Assembly (NCBI GenBank): GCA_902526595.1 | Contig: CABZLO010000003.1 | Coordinates: 1 to 64,000, forward strand | DNA from: an uncultured Pelagibacteraceae bacterium | Lineage (GTDB): Bacteria; Pseudomonadota; Alphaproteobacteria; Pelagibacterales; Pelagibacteraceae | Length of the DNA: 64,000 bases | Direction of reading: 5' to 3' | In this document: in pieces, positions 9,348 through 17,455 of the stretch | Numbering within the stretch: the first letter of the stretch is position 1 | How the letters are laid out: every line of letters begins with the position of its first letter | Notes under the pieces: model-generated | Seen by the model: the letters and a program-made list of their open reading frames with translations, nothing else | Told to the model about the DNA's origin: nothing | Databases searched by the model: none | Made by a program: the position numbers and the translations under genes

Positions 9348-10313
9348 ATGAATTTTAAAATTGATAACCTTCAATATTGTAATTGGTCAAGAGAAACCTT
9401 CGAGTTTAATAGATCTGCAGATCTTGACGCTGTTCATGTCACAATAGTCTATCATGAAGATTACAATGAGTTATTAACTGAGATTAAAAAATGGGAAAAA
9501 CTTTTTAAAGAAAACTCAGATATAATATTTCAAGGCTGGGACTACAAAGATATAGAAAAGGCAAATAAAGAGAAAAAAACAGCAATTTTTTTTGGTTTTC
9601 AAAATTGTTCTCCCATAGAGGATGATATAAAATTAGTTGAAAAAATACATAAATTAGGTTGCCGATTTATGCAGCTTACTTACAATAACCAATCATTATT
9701 AGCTACTGGTTGTTATGAAAATACAGACAGTGGAGTTACCAATTTTGGACGTGAAGTCATAAAAGAAATGAATAGGGTGGGTGTAGTAATTGACATGTCA
9801 CATTCAGCTGAAAAAAGTACAATTGACGCAATCGAGTTAAGTCAAAAACCAATAGCAATAACGCATGCAAATCCAAATTTTTGGCATCCTGCAAAAAGAA
9901 ACAAATCGTCTGATTTGTTAAAAATTTTAAGTGATAGCGGAGGTATTCTTGGATTATCTTTATATCCTCATCATTTGAAAGATAACACAAATTGTACCCT
10001 TGAAAGTTTTTGTGAGATGGTTGCTAAAACAGCTGAGATAATGAACACAAAACAAATAGGTATTGGATCTGATCTTTGTCTTCAGCAACCTGATAGTGTT
10101 GTTGAATGGATGAGAAATGGAACATGGTCCAAAAGTACAAATTTTGGTGAAGGTAATAAAAATAAACCTGGCTTTCCCAAACAACCTCAATGGTTTGAGG
10201 ACGCTAGGGGTTTTTCAAATATCGAAAAAGGTCTTAAAAAAGTTGGATTTTCTGATGAAGAGACAAATGGAATACTTGGAAACAACTGGTACAATTTCTA
10301 TAAATTAATTTAG
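9348..10313 (+). CDS. Membrane dipeptidase-like protein (peptidase M19 family)
   Basis: A 321-aa metal-dependent hydrolase of the renal dipeptidase/M19 fold. Visible elements are GFQNCSPIEDD, LTYNNQSLLATG (the N-N-x-L/ATG segment of M19), VIDMSHSAE, ITHANPNF and IGSDL. The N-terminal DGHxD metal motif of classical dipeptidases is absent; the corresponding segment reads DAVHVTI, so the metal site is altered or the substrate is not a standard dipeptide. No signal peptide, so probably cytosolic. The next gene starts 3 nt after its stop, suggesting an operon with the 553-aa protein, DUF3726 and the small zinc ribbon. Confidence 0.85.
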   Translation: MNFKIDNLQYCNWSRETFEFNRSADLDAVHVTIVYHEDYNELLTEIKKWEKLFKENSDIIFQGWDYKDIEKANKEKKTAIFFGFQNCSPIEDDIKLVEKIHKLGCRFMQLTYNNQSLLATGCYENTDSGVTNFGREVIKEMNRVGVVIDMSHSAEKSTIDAIELSQKPIAITHANPNFWHPAKRNKSSDLLKILSDSGGILGLSLYPHHLKDNTNCTLESFCEMVAKTAEIMNTKQIGIGSDLCLQQPDSVVEWMRNGTWSKSTNFGEGNKNKPGFPKQPQWFEDARGFSNIEKGLKKVGFSDEETNGILGNNWYNFYKLI

Positions 10314-10315
10314 TT

Positions 10316-11977
10316 ATGAAAGTTCAACTTAGAGATCCAAACACAATAATGAAATTGTCAAGATTGGGATCATTTCATCAGTCTAAACTATCTTTTTTAA
10401 GAAGCTTTCTTAATGAATTTAAAGACTGGGAATATAAGAGAGATTTATTTGATTTAGATAAATTCGGTCATGGAGAAGCAGTCTACTCTTTTAAGAAAAA
10501 TAAAAGAACTTATTCACTAGTTTGTTTTGCAAATAAAATTAAAGACGACGAAAGATCAGATAGAGTAATTGCAACAAAATGGGATGCAGCATTTACATTG
10601 CATGATGGTGTTCCTTCTCAAAAAGATATTGATAGACTTAAAAACGAAGTACCAAGACAGGAAGTTGGTAGACTTTCATTTAAAGAGTTAACATTGTCTA
10701 GAGCAAATAAATCTGTTCGAGTATTCAATCATGTAGTTGATAGATTAAGTCAAGGCAAACAGCCAGATTTAGAATTACTATCAAATGTTGGATATTTGTA
10801 CAGAACAACCGCAGTATATGGGTCTGGAAAATTTGGCTTAGCGGATCGTTTTAGAATTAAGAACAGAGAAGAAATCAATGGACCTTTTAGATTGGAAATG
10901 ATGCTAGTTTATTTAGTTAGACAATTTACATTTGATCAAGTAAACCATGTGGCTCATCATAAAAACCCCAGTAAATCTGTTGTATTAGATAGAAAGATTT
11001 GTAAAAATTTAGGCATTGGAAATTCTACTGGATTAGGTATGGCTCCATTTATAGTAAATCATCCAACCTTATTGAATAATTGGGTAATGAGCAGAGAGAT
11101 TGCCTTAAAAAAAATAAGAGAAATAAAAATAGTTAAAAAAAAAGACAGTGACTTGTTTATTGATTGTCTTAAAAAATCTTTAACAAATATTACAAGTTGG
11201 AATACTGATAGCGAGTATCAGCAAATTAAAATTAAAAACCTATTAAAAGACATAAAAAAATTTATTCACTTTGTTGATAATGATTTTGATTTTGAAGATA
11301 AATATCCCTTTAACCAAATATATCTTTGGTTAGAAGAGAAAGCATGTGAGGAGTGTATTGAGTATGTAGTTTCAATTATGATGGAACCATTTAATGAAAT
11401 AACTAATCCTTTAGTAAGTCAGATGAGTTCTGAGGAGGATAAATATTTCACTATTCCAACCAACAGAACAGTAAAAGATTTAATTAATATTATTGAAAAA
11501 AAATATTCAAATATTTTAAAAATAAATTTTGAAAAGAAACAAAATAAACAAAATTTTTGGTTTATTTCCAAGAATAAAGAGGAGCCTAGATTAGCTGATA
11601 GATTTGAAGAAGGTGGATCTGAATTAGAACAACCACTTGCAATAGCTAGAGATGTAAAAAAACTTCATAAAAAATTATTAGATACGAAAAATAATTCTAA
11701 TGTTGCAGAATTTTTGTCTAAAAATTCTGAGCTTAGACACATTGTTAGGAGAGTATTTATTGTTGAAAAATTTCCATACTCTGAGATACAAGATAATACT
11801 ATTGGTAAAAATATAATGCCTATAGATATGCTAAGGTTAAAGCTATCTTTTTTTGGAGCCTTAAAATTTGATCCACGATCAGATAAATGGTTAAGAATTT
11901 GTATGTTCCAAGGAGCACCGCTACCTGATGAATTAAAAAATTATGACGAACAGTGGGTCTATAGGTCAAGTAATTAA
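10316..11977 (+). CDS. Conserved-looking hypothetical protein, 553 aa
   Basis: A large soluble protein I cannot assign to an enzyme family. There is no signal peptide or membrane helix. The N-terminal half is well ordered, with LSRLGSFHQSKLSFLRSF, GHGEAVYSF, ATKWDAAFTLHDG, YGSGKFGLADR and GIGNSTGLGMAPF. The middle (about residues 265-400) is Lys-rich. A second conserved-looking block, EPRLADRFEEGGSELEQPLAIARDVKKL, lies near residue 423. Its placement between an M19-like hydrolase and a DUF3726-like protein suggests a shared pathway. Function unknown. Confidence 0.8.
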   Translation: MKVQLRDPNTIMKLSRLGSFHQSKLSFLRSFLNEFKDWEYKRDLFDLDKFGHGEAVYSFKKNKRTYSLVCFANKIKDDERSDRVIATKWDAAFTLHDGVPSQKDIDRLKNEVPRQEVGRLSFKELTLSRANKSVRVFNHVVDRLSQGKQPDLELLSNVGYLYRTTAVYGSGKFGLADRFRIKNREEINGPFRLEMMLVYLVRQFTFDQVNHVAHHKNPSKSVVLDRKICKNLGIGNSTGLGMAPFIVNHPTLLNNWVMSREIALKKIREIKIVKKKDSDLFIDCLKKSLTNITSWNTDSEYQQIKIKNLLKDIKKFIHFVDNDFDFEDKYPFNQIYLWLEEKACEECIEYVVSIMMEPFNEITNPLVSQMSSEEDKYFTIPTNRTVKDLINIIEKKYSNILKINFEKKQNKQNFWFISKNKEEPRLADRFEEGGSELEQPLAIARDVKKLHKKLLDTKNNSNVAEFLSKNSELRHIVRRVFIVEKFPYSEIQDNTIGKNIMPIDMLRLKLSFFGALKFDPRSDKWLRICMFQGAPLPDELKNYDEQWVYRSSN

Positions 11978-11980
11978 AAA

Positions 11981-12589
11981 ATGAAATCTTTAAGTGAGAT
12001 TGAAACTACGGCTAAAAGAGCATCAAAAGCTGCTGGATTTTCATGGGGTGAAGCTGAGGAAATTGGAAAATGTATAAGACAATTAGAGATGTTTGGTTTA
12101 CCTGGTATCAAACATTTAAATTATTATTTTAATGATAAGAAAAAAAATACATATGAGAACTTAAGTTCAATAAATCAGTTAAATTCTTCTTCAAATCCTT
12201 ATTGCCCAATCATTTTAGGAATTAGTTTTTTAGATCAACTAAAAACAGTGGAAAATTATGAAAAAATTTATATATCCAATATTGCATACCCAATTATTTT
12301 TATATCATTTTTGAGCAAATCTTCAGAAATTATTGGAAAAAAAATTAATGTTAAGATTGATGAGAAAGAAATCTTATTAAATTTAAATGTAAATATTTAT
12401 TCTAACTTTTTAAATGTAGAATTTCCCAAAAATTCAAAAAACTTAGAAATAAATTTTATTGAAAATAAAGATAACTTTAATGAAAATGAATGGAAAAGTT
12501 TATACAAACTATCTGAGAACACTTTTGTGGAAGAAACTGATAGTTTAAAAAAAGGTGCAGCAGGTGCAGGTTTAACAGATAATGACTAA
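11981..12589 (+). CDS. DUF3726-like protein
   Basis: A 202-aa protein whose N terminus (LSEIETTAKRASKAAGFSWGEAEEIGKCIRQLEMFGLPG) resembles DUF3726 proteins of alphaproteobacteria. The central part is diverged and very Asn/Lys/Ile-rich. It ends with KKGAAGAGLTDND, a Gly/Ala tail that looks like a conserved tail element. It starts 3 nt after the 553-aa gene and overlaps the 55-aa zinc-ribbon gene by 8 nt. No biochemical function is known to me. Confidence 0.7.
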   Translation: MKSLSEIETTAKRASKAAGFSWGEAEEIGKCIRQLEMFGLPGIKHLNYYFNDKKKNTYENLSSINQLNSSSNPYCPIILGISFLDQLKTVENYEKIYISNIAYPIIFISFLSKSSEIIGKKINVKIDEKEILLNLNVNIYSNFLNVEFPKNSKNLEINFIENKDNFNENEWKSLYKLSENTFVEETDSLKKGAAGAGLTDND

Positions 12590-12749
12590 AGATTTAGAAA
12601 AAGATTTTAAAGATAATAACAGAAATGATTTTAATAATATCTGTGATGAGTGTAAAAAAGAAGATGAAAGTGTATTCCAAAATCTTATAATGACAGGGTT
12701 TAAACTTTGTAAATCCTGCAGGGTTTCTAAAACTATTTTTCCACTTTAG
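12582..12749 (+). CDS. Small zinc-ribbon-like protein, 55 aa (not in ORF track)
   Basis: Reading ATG at 12582 gives MTKDLEKDFKDNN..., a 55-aa protein ending TIFPL. It carries two CxxC knuckles, CDEC (residue 21) and CKSC (residue 43), about 19 residues apart, the spacing of a small zinc ribbon. The start lies inside the last codons of the DUF3726 gene (8-nt overlap), indicating coupling as the fourth gene of the unit. The stop overlaps the convergent Yip1-like gene by 4 nt. Function unknown, but paired cysteines make chance unlikely. Confidence 0.7.
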   Translation: MTKDLEKDFKDNNRNDFNNICDECKKEDESVFQNLIMTGFKLCKSCRVSKTIFPL

Positions 12750-13291
12750 CTTATTTGATTTACCGGCAGCATATTCATTCTACTCATAACAAATGAAATA
12801 GATAAAAATGCTATAATTAGGAAAGATAAAAGAATAATTCCAAAAGACTTAAAATTAGATTTTAAATTTAGAATTTGTTTCGTTGAAATAATTAATCCAG
12901 CAAATATCCAAAATTGAGTAAGAAAAATTATTGGTATCATTAAGTCTGGTGTTACTGCAAAAAATCTTAGTAATCCTGGAGCATGAGCATAACCAACCGC
13001 AGTTAAAACTTTTTTAAATGAAACTTTTGTTTGTTTATCTGGAAACAGTTTTACTCCAATAACATAAATAAAAATTGCCCAAACCAACCAAGTAATAATT
13101 GCAGTAAGACCAGACATTGCAATTGCAGTTTTAATGATTGTATTTGCTGCAACTGCTCCAGCTATACCATCTAAAATCATTATAATACCTGCAAAATAAA
13201 TTGAGGCTTCAGCAAAATTTTTATTATCTGAATAAAGTGTTTTGTCTAATTTTATTGATCTGACAATTATATTTAAAAATTCTCCAAACAT
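12746..13291 (-). CDS. Yip1-domain integral membrane protein
   Basis: A 181-aa hydrophobic protein with about five membrane segments. The N-terminal region IVRSIKLDKTLYSDNKNF, the central TWLVWAIFIYVIGVKLF and the VGYAHAPGLLRFFAV segment match bacterial YIP1-family proteins, whose function is poorly defined. The ATG shares one base with the stop of the 36-aa peptide gene upstream (TAATG). Confidence 0.75.
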   Translation of the reverse strand: MFGEFLNIIVRSIKLDKTLYSDNKNFAEASIYFAGIIMILDGIAGAVAANTIIKTAIAMSGLTAIITWLVWAIFIYVIGVKLFPDKQTKVSFKKVLTAVGYAHAPGLLRFFAVTPDLMIPIIFLTQFWIFAGLIISTKQILNLKSNFKSFGIILLSFLIIAFLSISFVMSRMNMLPVNQIS

Positions 13292-13401
13292 TAATTTCTA
13301 TTCTTTTTATTTTTTTGTGCTTTATAAGAAACTATCAAAGGAAATATTATTAAAGCAATCGCAATGGTAATGCAAATTACAATTAAAAACCCTTTTGTCA
13401 T
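13291..13401 (-). CDS. 36-aa single-pass membrane peptide (not in ORF track)
   Basis: The minus strand from 13401 reads MTKGFLIVICITIAIALIIFPLIVSYKAQKNKKNRN. It has one hydrophobic helix of about 22 residues followed by a strongly basic tail, so the tail should face the cytosol. The TAA stop overlaps the ATG of the Yip1-like gene by one base, the normal sign of translational coupling here. No clear Shine-Dalgarno sequence is visible. It may be a small partner of the Yip1-like protein (inference). Confidence 0.55.
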   Translation of the reverse strand: MTKGFLIVICITIAIALIIFPLIVSYKAQKNKKNRN

Positions 13402-13409
13402 AAATTTGT

Positions 13410-13433
13410 GGGGAAGCTAAACTTAACTTCCCC
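13410..13433 (-). terminator. Hairpin downstream of the GcvT-like demethylase gene
   Basis: GGGGAAG (13410-13416) and CTTCCCC (13427-13433) form a 7-bp GC-rich stem with a 10-nt loop just past the stop at 13443. The following sequence lacks a long U-run, so it may be a weak terminator or an mRNA 3'-end stabiliser separating this gene from the small membrane genes below. Confidence 0.55.
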
Positions 13434-13442
13434 ATAATATTT

Positions 13443-14801
13443 TTAGCCTTTTACAACTTCTCTTGTGTTAGCGTTAAAAGACTCTTTAAATGGAATATCA
13501 ACTATAACTGCGTCAACTGGAACTCCAGCTTTTTCAGAGTATTGTTCAGGTAAGTGCACTTTAAATTTTGTCCCAACCTTACCTTTTGGAAAACCATTCG
13601 CATTTAGAGTTCCATCAAATGGCACATATCCCATTGCAATGTTTTGTTTTTTTTCAGGATGATACCAAGGAGAAGTAATAAATCCTACAGGATCACCACC
13701 ATTTTCAGGGGAAACTAACCAAAAATCAGGTGCATAATCTTCAATTGGTTTACCACCAAACTCTAAACCAACTAATTGAAGTTTATAAGGTTTTTTTCCA
13801 TCAACAAGATCTGCTTTCATTTTTTCTAAAGCTGATTTTCCTACATAATCTCCTTTTTTATTCCACTCTCCTTTTCCAGATAAAGAAACTTGATATCCCA
13901 GGTTACACTGAAAAGGATTATGTTGCTGGTCCATATCTTGTCCCCAAGAAAGAATACCTGCTTGAATTCTTCTATGGTGTGCTGGTGCAATAACCATGAG
14001 GTTATGTTTTTTTCCTGCTTTAAGAACAGAATTCCACATATCTTCAGCATATAGAGTTGCATTTCTTAAATATATTTCATAACCAGCCTCCCCAGAAAAA
14101 CCAGACTGTGAAATAACACAACTTCTTCCGCCTATATTTGCTTCCGCCAATCCATAAAAAGGCATGTTATCAAAGTCTACTTGATCTACACAAAGGTCTT
14201 TCATTAAAGCTTTTGATTTAGGTCCTTGGATTTGCACTGGACATGCATCTATTTCTTCCACTGTGCAATTAAATCTTCCATCCGCATTTACGCCTTGCAA
14301 ATACATTCCAATATCAGAGTCTGACAAAGAAAACCAAAATTCATCTTCAGAAATTCTTAATAAAATTGGATCATTTAAGACACCTCCATAAGCGTTACAT
14401 AAAATTACATACCTTGCTCTCATTGGAGAAATTTTAGTCGCATCTCTTGTGATTACATAGTCAGTAAATTTTTCTGCATCTGGACCCTTTACTCTTATTT
14501 GTCTTTCAACAGCAACATTCCACATAGTTACATGATTAACAATCGCATCATATTCAACCATTGCACCACCATCTTCAGGTTTTACATAACCTCTTGGATG
14601 ATAAATACGATTATAGACAGTTGCTCTCCAACATCCTGCCTGCATTGATAAATGCCAATACGGTGATTTTCTCACTCTTGTTGAAATTAACATTTCAACT
14701 TTTGTTGGCCCACTTTGTCGTAAATTGTACGGTACTTCTCTGTCTGATTGATCAACAGAAGTAACATGTTTTAATTTAGTGTAGTCAAATTCATTAGACA
14801 T
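13443..14801 (-). CDS. GcvT-family THF-dependent methyltransferase/demethylase (DmdA/LigM-like)
   Basis: A 452-aa aminomethyltransferase-fold protein. The GcvT core includes VTMWNVAVERQIRVKGPDAEKF, ACPVQIQGPKSKALM, SGFSGEAGYEIYLRN, and a C-terminal barrel with PVGFITSPWYHPEKKQNIAMGYVP. It is longer than glycine-cleavage GcvT and than SAR11 DmdA as I recall it (both about 370 aa), and closer in size to LigM-like O-demethylases. It overlaps by 8 nt with the MetF-like gene upstream, which fits a cycle where a methyl group goes to THF and 5-methyl-THF is then oxidised. Substrate unknown; the dmdA symbol is withheld because the sequence differs clearly from DmdA as I recall it. Confidence 0.8.
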   Translation of the reverse strand: MSNEFDYTKLKHVTSVDQSDREVPYNLRQSGPTKVEMLISTRVRKSPYWHLSMQAGCWRATVYNRIYHPRGYVKPEDGGAMVEYDAIVNHVTMWNVAVERQIRVKGPDAEKFTDYVITRDATKISPMRARYVILCNAYGGVLNDPILLRISEDEFWFSLSDSDIGMYLQGVNADGRFNCTVEEIDACPVQIQGPKSKALMKDLCVDQVDFDNMPFYGLAEANIGGRSCVISQSGFSGEAGYEIYLRNATLYAEDMWNSVLKAGKKHNLMVIAPAHHRRIQAGILSWGQDMDQQHNPFQCNLGYQVSLSGKGEWNKKGDYVGKSALEKMKADLVDGKKPYKLQLVGLEFGGKPIEDYAPDFWLVSPENGGDPVGFITSPWYHPEKKQNIAMGYVPFDGTLNANGFPKGKVGTKFKVHLPEQYSEKAGVPVDAVIVDIPFKESFNANTREVVKG

Positions 14802-15522
14802 AACTATTCTCCTTCAACCACTTGTTAGTTTCCTTCAAGCCGCCGAATGTATAAATGTGGAAGTTATCAGTATGCGATTTAACTTTCCCAATTAAATCAT
14901 TAGGGTCTTTAGGTTTCAATAAATCTAACGCCTTAGTAAAATTAGATTTAAGAAAGTTAATAGAATTTTTTGCCCCAACAATATTAGCAAACTTGATCAA
15001 GCTAGATATTTTTAATGGCCCAGTAATTCCAACATGCACTGGTACGCTTTGTTTAGAAATAAAATCTATAATAGGCTGGGGATCAAGTAACCATTGAGTT
15101 ACAATATAATCAGCATAAGGCTTTTTATCTATCATAGCTTTTTCTAATTCTGTGTCGGATATATCAGGACTCCCTTCAGGATGTCCAGCTATTCCTATTT
15201 TCATTTTTTCGAAATATCCTGTTTCTAAAAGCTGAAATGAACTGTCAAATTTTCCTGCAGGTTCTCTGCCACCACCAATAATTAAAACTTGTTTCACTCC
15301 ACCATCTTTGCATCTTGAAACATAATCTTTAAGTTCCTTGTCATTTTGCATTGATCTAGCTGGAAAGTGAGGCACTGGATTAAATCCTTTTCTAACAAGT
15401 TCTGAAGCCTTATCAGCAGTTTCTCTATAGTCTCCACCAGGTAACATAGTGATGTAAACATCACTTAAAGCTGGGACTGTGTCAACGTCTGTATTTGGTC
15501 CAATTTCTAGAGAAAAGTTCAT
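14794..15522 (-). CDS. Methylenetetrahydrofolate reductase-like protein
   Basis: A 242-aa TIM-barrel protein of the MetF family. The N terminus NFSLEIGPNTD carries the conserved Glu of the FEF/SLE segment. Other family features are FNPVPHFPARSM, VLIIGGGREPAGKF, KIGIAGHPEGSP and ADYIVTQWLLDP (FAD/folate barrel strands), and VHVGITGPLKI. It is shorter than housekeeping MetF (about 290 aa). Placement with a THF-dependent methyltransferase suggests it oxidises 5-methyl-THF to 5,10-methylene-THF rather than serving methionine synthesis (inference). It is divergent from the Rieske oxygenase gene. Confidence 0.85.
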   Translation of the reverse strand: MNFSLEIGPNTDVDTVPALSDVYITMLPGGDYRETADKASELVRKGFNPVPHFPARSMQNDKELKDYVSRCKDGGVKQVLIIGGGREPAGKFDSSFQLLETGYFEKMKIGIAGHPEGSPDISDTELEKAMIDKKPYADYIVTQWLLDPQPIIDFISKQSVPVHVGITGPLKISSLIKFANIVGAKNSINFLKSNFTKALDLLKPKDPNDLIGKVKSHTDNFHIYTFGGLKETNKWLKENSYV

Positions 15523-15625
15523 TTTTTAGATCATTATCTGTTTTCAAAAACCTGTCAAAGAAATTCACCTATCAAATTTAATTAAATTTGTTGCCAAAAT
15601 TTATGCGAATGATAATTTTTTTTTT

Positions 15626-16822
15626 GTGCATCAGAATCGTAAAAATTTATCTTTATCAGAGATACTAGATATTGAAAAAATCAAGAATGTAGACAAGCCA
15701 ATAGAAGTGGCAAATGGCTTACCTAATGAGTGCTATACAAATCAAGACTATTTGGCACACGAAAAGGAAAAAATTTTTTATAATAAATGGACAGCAATAG
15801 GGGTTGGAAGCTCTATTCCAAGAACTGGAGATGCTAAACCTTACAATCTGCTCGGGACTCCTTTGATATTAATTAGAGACAAAAAAATGGATGTGAGAGT
15901 GTTTCACAATGTCTGTAGTCATAGGGGATTTAAACTTTTGGACGAAGCTTGTACTTTAAAAAATGTTATTAGATGTCCGTATCATTCTTGGGCTTATGAT
16001 TTTAATGGACAATTAGTTGCAACCCCACACATTGGTGGCTTAAATAATCATCAGTCTAAAAACTTCAATAAAATAAAAAATAATTTGAAAGAAGTTAAAA
16101 CTAAACTTTGGATGGATATAATATTTGTAAATATTAATTCAAATGGGTTGGATTTTGACAAGTACATTAAACCTCTTGAGAAAAGATGGTCGAAATTCAT
16201 AAACAAGGATGATCAAAAACTAATAGTCAAATCAAATGATTACGGATATTTCAACTTAGTAGTAAAAACTAATTGGAAATTTGCTATAGAAAACTATTGT
16301 GAAAGTTATCATCTGCCTACAATTCATCCTGAACTAAATAAAATATCTAATATTAATGACCATTATCACATTCAAGGTTTACCAAATCGATTTGCTGGTC
16401 AAGGGAGTAAAAAATATGATCAAATTGTTAAAGGTAACAAAATTTTTGATACATTTCCTAATTGGGAAAAAACAATGTTAAAAAATTCAGAATACATAGC
16501 TCTATTCCCTAATGTTATGATTGGTTTACATGTAGATCATTTTTATGTTTTTTGGTTAGAACCTTTGGCAATGAATAAAACAAAAGAACATATGCAAATG
16601 TATTATGTTGGAGAAGAGAGTGCAAACGGTGAGCAATTAAAAGAAATGAGAAAACAAAATTTAAAATTTTGGAAAGATGTAATGTTAGAGGATATAAATG
16701 CTGTTGAAGGTATGCAAGATGGTAGAAATTCACCTGTATATAATGGAGGAAATTTTTCACCGATAATGGATCAACCAACCCATCAGTTTCACAAATGGGT
16801 AGCTCAAAATTTAATAGGATAA
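15626..16822 (+). CDS. Rieske [2Fe-2S] ring-hydroxylating-type oxygenase, alpha subunit
   Basis: A 398-aa protein with an N-terminal Rieske cluster site, CSHRG (about residue 96) and CPYHSWAY (about residue 117). The mononuclear iron site region NWKFAIENYCESYHLPTIHPEL lies near residue 220. This is the alpha-subunit layout of oxygenases that hydroxylate aromatic rings or demethylate quaternary amines such as betaine and carnitine. The start is GTG with no ATG nearby and no clear SD. It lies divergent to the MetF/GcvT-like pair, so N- or O-demethylation of a methylated substrate is attractive (inference). No reductase gene is adjacent. Confidence 0.88.
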   Translation: MHQNRKNLSLSEILDIEKIKNVDKPIEVANGLPNECYTNQDYLAHEKEKIFYNKWTAIGVGSSIPRTGDAKPYNLLGTPLILIRDKKMDVRVFHNVCSHRGFKLLDEACTLKNVIRCPYHSWAYDFNGQLVATPHIGGLNNHQSKNFNKIKNNLKEVKTKLWMDIIFVNINSNGLDFDKYIKPLEKRWSKFINKDDQKLIVKSNDYGYFNLVVKTNWKFAIENYCESYHLPTIHPELNKISNINDHYHIQGLPNRFAGQGSKKYDQIVKGNKIFDTFPNWEKTMLKNSEYIALFPNVMIGLHVDHFYVFWLEPLAMNKTKEHMQMYYVGEESANGEQLKEMRKQNLKFWKDVMLEDINAVEGMQDGRNSPVYNGGNFSPIMDQPTHQFHKWVAQNLIG

Positions 16823-16828
16823 AATTTT

Positions 16829-17455
16829 ATGGCACTGAAAGATGTGGGAAATAAAGTTCCAATTTATAAACTTAAGACTACAGAAGAAGTAATGAAGTAT
16901 TACGATGAGTGGGGGGAAAAAGATAAATATAATAGAGATATGGTTGACTGGAACTATACAGGCCCAGAAGAAACTGTTGACGTAATAAAAAAATATTTAG
17001 CTAATAAACACTCACTTTTTTTTGATGCAGGATGTGGAACTGGATTGGTAGGATTACAACTTAAAAAATTTGGTTATGAAAACTTTCATGGTGCAGATCT
17101 TTCACAGAAATTATTAGATACAATTCCAAAAAATTTATATCAAAAATTATTTAAGATTGATTTAAATAAACGTATTGAATTAAGTGACAATCATTATGAT
17201 GCTGTTATGTGTGTTGGAACTTTTACTTTTGCACACGTTAAGTCTGATGCATTAGATGAGTTTGTAAGAATAACAAAACCTGGAGGTTTAATTTGTTTTA
17301 CAATTAATGAGGGAATTTATAAAGATTATGGTTTTGATAAAAAAATATTAAATTTGAAGGCAAACAACAAATGGGAAGAAATGGAATTTTTTAAATCTGA
17401 TTATATAGCGAGTAAAGATGTAAATGCTTGGTTAGGACTTTATAAAGTAAAATGA
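16829..17455 (+). CDS. SAM-dependent class I methyltransferase
   Basis: A 208-aa protein with motif I FFDAGCGTGLVGLQLKKFGY and the acidic motif GADLSQKLLD, then the motif IV-like YDAVMCVGTFTF and FVRITKPGGLICFTINEG. Family Methyltransf_11/25-like, cytosolic. Substrate unclear. It follows the Rieske gene by 6 nt and overlaps the kinase gene by 4 nt (ATGA), so they probably share a transcript. Confidence 0.88.
   Translation: MALKDVGNKVPIYKLKTTEEVMKYYDEWGEKDKYNRDMVDWNYTGPEETVDVIKKYLANKHSLFFDAGCGTGLVGLQLKKFGYENFHGADLSQKLLDTIPKNLYQKLFKIDLNKRIELSDNHYDAVMCVGTFTFAHVKSDALDEFVRITKPGGLICFTINEGIYKDYGFDKKILNLKANNKWEEMEFFKSDYIASKDVNAWLGLYKVK

Noticed and set aside
13443-14801. Naming the GcvT-like protein DmdA or GcvT
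   Set aside because: It is about 80 residues longer than either and its sequence differs from SAR11 DmdA as I remember it; substrate cannot be assigned.
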